64,000 bases of DNA from Metopolophium dirhodum (taxonomy: Eukaryota; Arthropoda; Insecta; Hemiptera; Aphididae): NCBI RefSeq assembly GCF_019925205.1, contig NC_083562.1:9610001-9674000 (forward strand), written 5' to 3'. This document shows, piece by piece, positions 60,501-64,000 of the stretch (position 1 is its first letter; each line of letters opens with the position of its first letter). The translations under genes and the position numbers were made by a program. The notes beneath the pieces were generated by a model. The model was given only the letters and a program-made list of their open reading frames with translations. It made no database searches and was not told the origin of the DNA.

Positions 60501-62798
60501 GCTACAATATAATATGTGTATTGGTAAAAGGTAAGTACTACAAAGGTGGTAGGTATACACAAGATTATGATTAGAATTTTATCGGTTTTTGTGTTGATAT
60601 AAACGCACGCTTATAGATGTATATCTCTATATATAAGTACGCTTAGAGGGCATACCGCAATATCTTTACGCACACTCGAGTTAGGTATAGGTGCCTAAAT
60701 GTATTTACAGTTATTCGTTTAGGTATACGTTTGCGTTAATATTTATAGCCTAAGAGATTCTAATTATTATAGGTATGCGGATTTACTGAAAAAATATGTA
60801 CAAGGAAACTATGCTGTTGTCGCGATATTCATAAATCATAACTTAAGAGTATAATATAGCCAAGTAATATATATATATAGGTAAATATACTATTTATTAT
60901 AATATTATACCAATAATATATTTGTTTATAGATTGCAATAACGGCTAAAAAAGTCCGTGCAAAGTAGATCTATAAATAGACTTAACGAAAAAATTGCAAA
61001 GCATATTTTAATTCAAACTATTTTGAAACCAACACGAAACCTACAAATTCTCTTATATACCCTGTTCCAAAAGTCACCAGGCGGCCACGGGCAAAACCGG
61101 TTTTGATAAGTATATCTAGTATTTTCTCTCATGGAACAGCTGAGTATAGTATAATAAATTGAGTATGTTATAATAAGTAGGCACAACGTAATGTTTACAA
61201 TAATAATAATTATATAGATACTACAATAATTATTATAGTATTATAATGTCGATGTTTTTCTTTTGGTTTTATAGAATAATATGCTTTTAAAAGTTGTTGA
61301 TTTACGCTTGTTTCAATAAATACCTACTATATGTATTTAAATTAGATAACGTCTTACGATAATATATAAACACGTAATATTATAGTTATTCATATAATCT
61401 GAACAAATTCGGAGATAATGATTTTCTTTCGCGGAAAGGTATTATGACCGAAACGTACTTATTAAAAAAATTCTAATTATACATCCCACTTCAAAACATG
61501 TATTATTACCAAGTTCTATGAAATATAGGTACCTAAATCGTGTGTAACAAGTGTTTTCTAGTAGGTATAAGTTTCCAATAATAAGACTATATTTACCTAC
61601 CTATACCTAATTATTATTCCATAGAAATTTATTATAATATGAAATAGGGTTTTAATATTTGTATAAATATGAGCGATTATCGTAAAATGCATGTCCAAAA
61701 TTACTAATAAAATTATTAACAGCTAGTGGTTATTAAAAGTGTGCTAAAGTTAAGTTATGTAAATTAATTCTACTAGGTACATGTTAATTTATGTAATGTT
61801 CACACATAACAAAGTAGCATAAATAATGAAAAAATGTCAAAATTACAATGACATAAGTGTAAGTATATTATACCTAAATATAGGTAGATATTGTTCTAAT
61901 AGTTTCAAAATAATTATCATTCAGAATAATAAGTAAAATCACTTTTACAGTTTACGATTTTTTTGATTTTCATTCGATTATCTACTAAAACACCGCTTTA
62001 TTTCGAATAATGATTAATACCTATAAGTACCTACGTAAAAAAAACGCCGAAAACGTTCATTTAGCAGAATATTTTTATATTGGTGAAAACAAATAGGTAC
62101 TTAGGTAAAGGTATAACTAAAAACAGGAGAACTGATTTAAATAGATTATGCAAGGTTTATAAATATGCTTATATAAAGTTATAGTATATAACTAATATAT
62201 ACCAAAAGCAGCGGCTTGCCTATATCTTTGAATATAAAATTAGAAAAATTCTATAATTTTATATATCTACATTTACTAGAAGAAAATAATGCCAAATAGT
62301 ATACTATTGTATACAATTATATAAATTGTACGAATTAAAAAGATTTATTTTCAAAAAATATAGAACGAATTTTGAAGACTTATTATGTTAGGTAATCTAT
62401 TATCGCAAGTAAAATCGGAATAATTGAGCTACTAAATCGTTTTTCGACAAATTTAAATTGGATTTCAATGTACCTAGCTAATAGCTGAGTACTGTAATTT
62501 ATAATATAATTATGCCTGCGACTCGTTGACTTCTCGTCAATATCTCGACGGCATACTATAGGCAGGTTCAAAGAAAATGATTACTATTATTGCGAAACGA
62601 AAGAAAACGAGAACTCTATATAGATATTATAGCTTGTATGGGTAAAGCCTAAACCTCCTAACCACCTACTTGACTCGTATACCTATATAATATATCATAA
62701 TTCATAACCATATACCACATCGGCAAATACTATATTAATCATCTCCTTACCTGGTGTCCGATATTTTTGGCGAGTTGTTGTGAAAACTGAGAAGTCAT
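26853..62798 (-). CDS. mirr: Iroquois-class homeobox transcription factor mirror (whole gene, five coding exons)
   Basis: Joining 62798-62751, 54108-53581, 51796-51690, 31275-30983 and 27676-26853 gives 1,800 nt with one terminal TGA and 599 residues. Every junction is GT-AG and keeps frame. Order along the protein: Ser/Pro/Thr/Ala-rich N-terminus (17-125), conserved CCDTGRPIFTDP...GQTVCSCQYD block (126-149), PEGMAAY and DQPPFY blocks (about 173-190), LDLKENL and HPYDAAF (197-222), TALE homeodomain (about 236-297), acidic tail (about 303-316), His/Pro-rich region (368-413), Iro box (436-450), and a poly-Ala/His/Gln C-terminus. In insects Iroquois proteins are nuclear DNA-binding regulators; fly mirr patterns the dorsal eye, notum and ovarian follicle. 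DQPPFY, LDLKENL and YGMDLNG, as I recall the fly proteins, favour mirr over araucan/caupolican. Family assignment is near certain, the mirr orthology strong, and exon 1 the least certain part. Confidence 0.9.
27677..30982 (-). other. mirr intron 4 (3,306 bp)
   Basis: The donor is GTAAGT and the acceptor GCTTGCAG. It is AT-rich with G homopolymers near 29147 and 30137, a 16-18 nt poly-A run near 29855 and an AT repeat near 29260. Nothing coding was seen. Confidence 0.8.
30983..31275 (-). CDS. mirr: mirr coding exon 4 (TALE homeodomain)
   Basis: The exon is 293 nt. The acceptor is CGCTTCAG before 31275 and the donor GTAAGT from 30982. It encodes residues 228-325 plus the first base of codon 326. 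The homeodomain runs from about 236 to 297. It carries the three-residue loop extension with PYP (260-262), helix-3 WFANARRR (284-291), and the Ala at homeodomain position 50 typical of Iroquois proteins. An acidic stretch, VEDEDNNNEDD, and a Ser/Pro segment follow. This is the DNA-binding core, known in the family to recognise ACA-containing sites as dimers. No disabling change is seen. Confidence 0.97.
39224..39254. repeat. AT dinucleotide microsatellite
   Basis: An uninterrupted run of about fifteen units. Shorter AT runs recur throughout the window. Confidence 0.9.
39585..39621. repeat. CA microsatellite
   Basis: An uninterrupted CA run in mirr intron 3. Confidence 0.9.
41559..41644. repeat. 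Adjacent GCG and CA microsatellites
   Basis: A GCG run (41559-41581) and a CA run (41612-41644) lie about 30 bp apart. A GT run follows at 41816-41840. Confidence 0.9.
44562..44573 (+). repeat. LINE target-site duplication, left copy
   Basis: AATAACGTTGAT lies immediately before the element and is identical to the copy after the A tail. Confidence 0.9.
44574..44760 (+). promoter_or_regulatory. LINE 5' UTR with probable internal promoter
   Basis: This 187-nt leader begins CAGTACGTGTTTGACC. I-type and Jockey-type elements of insects use TATA-less promoters inside the 5' UTR and commonly start with CA-type initiators. The start fits; promoter activity is inferred. Confidence 0.6.
44761..46089 (+). 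CDS. LINE ORF1, nucleic-acid-binding Gag-like protein
   Basis: The protein has 442 residues. It carries one zinc knuckle, C205-x2-C208-x4-H213-x4-C218 (CYACKQSGHTSNHC), the RNA-binding signature of LINE ORF1 proteins. The part before it (about 60-200) looks like the folded domain preceding the knuckle in insect elements. After it comes a long Thr/Asn/Lys-rich, probably disordered stretch with LESKKNKKTPQDQIKKLKKS. I-group elements often have more than one knuckle; only one is clear here. The frame is intact, and the likely role is coating element RNA in the ribonucleoprotein. Confidence 0.92.
   Translation: MSTDILSNMHNQKLSQLSSPPKINNTKTFAETTANTTFPKKDQAIILNTINEIPQIEYVKAFSKITPPKNIIFASRISNNRFCIYFRDKITVDELTQNYSYITVNENQIPFRRLVNPAKRFIISNAHPIIPHEVITEHLLLENIKTLSPITFLKAGFQDELAHISSFRRQVYIHPDDTANVPGSIIIKYDNTDFRIFLTDDTLTCYACKQSGHTSNHCKKEPNTMTNNIYITQKPTIDDAPTTSSYPTHDDDITEVNTIAIPKNSQNSNILSQTTTNTNLPNKQIKRSLPTSSCPTSPTISEQSNTQPNIEKPNQTKNLEHKLLESKKNKKTPQDQIKKLKKSNSLENIATNDEDHLKSAQDLFSENEEINISFYQFKYIIENFSNKSINIHSLCEEAKVDIPSMLKTIEIVRPKINDRATKTKLTKLANLLFQATPQELYS
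46130..49828 (+). CDS. LINE ORF2, endonuclease / reverse transcriptase / RNase H polyprotein
   Basis: The protein has 1,232 residues without interruption. An APE-type endonuclease occupies about 15-235, with N20, E47 (LQET), D145/N147 (GDFNAH) and the terminal S219-D220-H221. The reverse transcriptase spans about 480-760, with D601 in SLDITKAYDS, the IPQGSSLAVTLF motif and FADD (D691, D692). RNase H spans about 962-1090 with D967, E1000, D1027 and D1080, ending WIPGHIGIPGNEMAD. A C-terminal CCHC motif, C1173-x2-C1176-x7-H1184-x4-C1189, follows. This set defines I-group LINEs, which nick the target and prime reverse transcription from it. All catalytic positions I can check are present, so it may encode an active enzyme. 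A-rich codon use differs from mirr. Confidence 0.95.
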   Translation: MNVNQKENNLTHNTKLIQWNLNGFQKKINELKILIAEHSPDFICLQETNFTDQTHKTLRNYICYAKNRTNGLRASGGVAIYVKSFFPSKQIKVKTHLEAIAISIHLNEINLNVCNLYLPNQTKIEFSDIENIIKQLPKPFMLLGDFNAHCTMWGSEKTDHRGKIIEKILENENIVILNDTSPTHINLANGTLSSIDLTMCTSSLAQRLKWKVLPDIYSSDHLPILTNFMHRIGDTNTNKNRRWNLKTPNWTLFSDIIEEEITKIQYNDQSNIENAVKILTNIITSAAEISIGSCINHNQKPKVPWWNDEIKRAIINKKNALNTYKKNKTLENFIQLKKLRAQAKFLIKKSKKNSWKEFTTSINSKTNSSKIWNKIHSLKGINRNQEIHITDEQGTTSAPEDVAEKIGAYFQDNFSNKIYTQEFINGIKIPFENSQIISMINPNNSDQIVLNSSITLNEMETALNKCQSKSPGPDSIPYCFIINLGISAKKFLLNIYNNIWHTGVIPKEWKKGIIIPILKPGKNKHSTEGYRPITLLNTMTKIMEKIINLRLTWFLEKNQILSKEQSGFRHTRSTMDNLITIKTEIENAFEHKQILGMISLDITKAYDSVWRHRILALLSKILTNGNMFMYTTNYLKERQFQVKVSHTLSKTFYQENGIPQGSSLAVTLFLLAINDIVETIKVPVKANLFADDFNIFCRSKNLKTVQELLQISANSLSDWSKKTGFSFSNLKSKSIIFTKQKKIKDLNIILDNLVIPHHNKIKILGITFDSKLNWIPHLKNIRDSLSQKLNIIKIIAHTSWGGDSASLLMIYKALIRSKTDYGSILLKNAKTNHLNMVQTKLNTAIRLSIGGFKSSPIESIRNIANEIPPNLRREKLLLLYCARTKRNINNPAIKVINAHIQQAEKENIKINNILERKPYIFPPWNTTFNVNLTLTQFKKENTMPSIYKNMLNNILQEHPNSVHIYTDASKTNDGVGLAMIINNQTIAYKLPPQASIFTAEAMAIYKAVKYFHTEYSNHQTKCIILSDSLSNLIAITNTRNQTDITKLIQEETFLAENKNIYIQFVWIPGHIGIPGNEMADQEAHNAITSKLTATIKSITFADAKNEIKLHTNNKWHSYWRKLNTKLNKIKNNINLWINLELSRKEETIINRLRIGHTHLTHSYLMTKDDPPLCDACNVLLTVNHVITECQKYNMYRNQYHISEQICQALGPNPQDVKNLILFLKKTELYNLI
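49829..49932 (+). terminator. LINE 3' UTR, poly-A signal and A tail
   Basis: A short 3' UTR leads to AATAAA at 49914-49919, which merges into an A run reaching the target-site duplication. Confidence 0.8.
49933..49944 (+). repeat. LINE target-site duplication, right copy
   Basis: AATAACGTTGAT follows the A tail. The first one or two A residues could belong to the tail. Confidence 0.9.
51690..51796 (-). CDS. mirr: mirr coding exon 3 (LDLKENL segment)
   Basis: The exon is 107 nt. The acceptor is TGTGCGCAG before 51796 and the donor GTGAGT from 51689. It encodes residues 193-227 plus two bases of codon 228. The translation contains AAAGLDLKENL, GATWPYHSVYHPYDAAF and GYPFN, conserved just N-terminal to the homeodomain in Iroquois proteins. 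Codon 228 (Gly) is split GG|G with exon 4, giving the typical FNGYGMDLNG junction. The exon is shorter than common gene-finder minimums and would be missed by ORF-length filters. Confidence 0.92.
51797..53580 (-). other. mirr intron 2 (1,784 bp)
   Basis: The intron has donor GTAAGT and acceptor GCGCAG. It is mostly AT-rich and featureless, except for a possible degraded LINE endonuclease fragment on the plus strand near its 5' end (53224-53520). Confidence 0.8.
53224..53520 (+). pseudogene. Possible degraded LINE endonuclease fragment
   Basis: One frame reads RKKPLFILGDINANI, resembling the GDFNA motif of APE-type LINE endonucleases. About 180 nt later a second frame reads PNPSIRHIDAFIV, resembling the SxIDxxxV segment near the end of such domains. 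The spacing and order fit a frameshifted relic. Similarity is short and from memory, so the call is weak. It lies inside mirr intron 2. Confidence 0.3.
53581..54108 (-). CDS. mirr: mirr coding exon 2 (N-terminal conserved Iroquois block)
   Basis: The exon is 528 nt (residues 17-192). The acceptor is TTTGCAG before 54108 and the donor GTAAGT from 53580. The first 109 residues are low complexity, with runs of Ser, Pro, Thr and seven Ala. After these come CCDTGRPIFTDPITG, QTVCSCQYD, YQRLAASGVP, YPEGMAAY and DQPPFYSA, which are hallmark Iroquois N-terminal blocks. YQRLAA, PEGM and DQPPFY resemble fly mirr. The exon is phase 0 at both ends, so it could be skipped without a frameshift. GC content is far above the flanking introns. 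Confidence 0.93.
54109..62750 (-). other. mirr intron 1 (8,642 bp)
   Basis: The intron is bounded by donor GTAAGG and acceptor TTTGCAG. It is AT-rich and carries many TAGGTA/TACCTA words, a CA repeat at 57490-57524 and a poly-A run near 58363-58377. It also has several CTGCAGCAG words (54460, 54951, 60170). No exon-like segment with Iroquois similarity and no recognisable RNA gene was seen. Confidence 0.75.
57490..57524. repeat. CA microsatellite
   Basis: CA units with one T interruption near the start, in mirr intron 1. Confidence 0.85.
62751..62798 (-). CDS. mirr: mirr coding exon 1 (start codon exon)
   Basis: The exon is 48 nt and encodes MTSQFSQQLAKNIGHQ. The ATG sits in a good context (ACC before ATG, A after), and the exon ends CACCAG followed by donor GTAAGG at 62750. 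It is phase 0, matching the phase-0 acceptor of exon 2. No Iroquois motif lies in these 16 residues, so the start rests on splice phase, start context and position next to the CpG-rich upstream region. An alternative first exon elsewhere cannot be excluded. Confidence 0.7.
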
Positions 62799-63445
62799 GG
62801 TACGCGGGAGACCCGCGGTTTCGAGACGTTTTCGCGGGACGCGCGCGCTACGAGACCACTACGACAACAACGGCCGGCGTCGCCGCGGTGCAGTCGTCGG
62901 CGGCGGCGGTGCGGGTTGCGGCGGTGGTTGCGGTCCTCGCGCAGCGATTCATTGGCCGCACGCCTATGCGGTCGAAGTGGACGACGATTCGAAAAACCAA
63001 GTACGACGCGAAAAAAAAAAACCAAAAAAACCCGAAGTCTGACGGCACAAGATTCGGAAAAAAAAAAAAAAACTCGAACACACCTAACGGATGTACCTTG
63101 ATTGCGATACTATTTTGTTTTTTATTTATTTATGACGAGAATTATAATATTGTCATTACCAACGTACACGGACGGTAATGTATAAATATCGTAATGGCAA
63201 TAATATTATAATATCGGTACCGTATAATATTATTATGTAGGTATTACGAGGTAGCAGCGCGTCCGTGTTCGACACGGGTCGGTTATGCGGAACAGACTGC
63301 TGTGCGGTGGCGGCTACGGCTACGACGGCGGCGGCGGCAACGACGACGACGATGACGACGACGTGTACGCGGTAGCGACTTGTCCGCGGCGCGGCGTACT
63401 ATAATGAGCGACGTGCTGCGCTGCGAGTACGGCCGACTACACGCG

Positions 63446-63518
63446 CACGCACGCACGCACGCACAAGATCCGTCCACGTACGCGCGCGCGCGCGCACACA
63501 CACACACACAGACACACA
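63446..63518. repeat. GCAC, CG and CA alternating tract upstream of mirr
   Basis: ACGC/GCAC units are followed by seven or eight CG units and then a CA run. The whole is almost strictly alternating purine-pyrimidine. Confidence 0.85.
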
Positions 63519-63881
63519 CTCGCTGTAGATGCGCGCGCGCCTAGTGGTCGCGAGTCATCCGTCGGTGGGGTGCGGTACGGGGTGGCGGTGTCGGTGGACG
63601 AACGAACGGGTCGCGGAGGAGGCTGCCGTGGGAGCGGTGGCGGGGACTGCGTCAGACGGCGGCGGCGGTAGGGGAACGCGCGAACACGCACACACACAAA
63701 ACACACACACACACACACAGGCGCCACGCACACACACACACGAGCGCGCGCGCGCGGGGCACCGCCTCGACGGATAGCGCCTCCTACGCACGCCCAACCC
63801 GCCAACCGTTCCCCGCGACACGACCATGTTTACCACCACCCCGCCAACCAACGGTTATCGCGCGCGCGGCCAGCCGTCGAT

Positions 63882-63891
63882 CTTTTATATA
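63882..63891 (-). promoter_or_regulatory. Candidate TATA box for mirr
   Basis: The minus strand reads TATATAAAAG, a near-ideal TATA box, in an otherwise GC-rich context about 1.1 kb upstream of the mirr ATG. The expected start, about 30 nt downstream, would fall near 63860. No clear initiator was identified, so the transcription start is inferred. Confidence 0.4.
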
Positions 63892-64000
63892 CCGCACACC
63901 CTACAGTCGGCCGCCGGACGGGACGTGTTTTCCCTCGACACGCGCATAGGTACCTATCTATAATATGGCTATATTATTAGGCACTTTATCTACTATTCTA

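Larger units (their letters stand above)
62799..64000 (-). other. mirr upstream region and probable 5' UTR
   Basis: This CpG-rich DNA lies upstream of the mirr start on the minus strand. It holds GGC/GAC triplet runs (63320-63362), a GCAC tetranucleotide run (63446-63463), a CG-then-CA alternating tract (63480-63518) and further CA tracts (63680-63745). If transcription starts near 63860, the 5' UTR is about 1 kb with several upstream ATGs, or contains an unseen intron. Open frames here are repeat-driven and not called as genes. Confidence 0.5.

Noticed and set aside
63283..63851. Overlapping frames upstream of mirr with Arg, Cys-Val and His-Thr runs
   Set aside because: Produced by GGC, CG and CA microsatellites; not coding.

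Overview
This is an arthropod nuclear DNA window, very probably from an aphid or close hemipteran relative. The protein evidence is an insect-type Iroquois homeobox gene with large introns. The background is AT-rich and dense in TATA/TAGGTA/TACCTA words, microsatellites and small DNA-transposon remnants. The species call is inference; the insect mirror-type gene is read directly from the sequence.

One host protein-coding gene dominates. On the minus strand, five coding exons at 62798-62751, 54108-53581, 51796-51690, 31275-30983 and 27676-26853 join through four GT-AG introns. They form an unbroken 1,800-nt reading frame including the stop, encoding 599 residues. It encodes an Iroquois-class TALE homeodomain transcription factor, best matched to mirror (mirr). 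It carries the N-terminal CCDTGRPIFTDP/GQTVCSCQYD block, the DQPPFY and LDLKENL blocks, a full TALE homeodomain with WFANARRR, an acidic tail and an Iro box (PKPRIWSLADMA). A TATA box near 63885 on the minus strand, in CpG-rich and CA/CG-repeat DNA, is a plausible promoter.

The 20.4-kb intron 3 contains a full-length, apparently intact I-group non-LTR retrotransposon. It lies on the plus strand, antisense to mirr, at 44574-49932, flanked by a perfect 12-bp target-site duplication. ORF1 has a CCHC knuckle. ORF2 has endonuclease, reverse transcriptase, RNase H and a C-terminal CCHC motif, with all expected catalytic residues visible.

The region downstream of mirr (1 to about 26800) shows no convincing gene. 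It holds several short DNA-transposon-like elements: 1512-1893 with a TA duplication; 5011-5171; 6163-6665 with an 8-bp duplication and hAT-like ends; 16087-16344 with repeated subterminal motifs; and an hAT end at 24970-25049. It also holds a 47-bp tandem duplication, hairpins, G/C homopolymers and many microsatellites. No tRNA, rRNA or CRISPR array was recognised, and no novel multi-gene system is present. The noteworthy items are the complete mirr model, the intact LINE inside it, the MITE families and two overrepresented word families (CTGCAG and TAGGTA/GGTACC).
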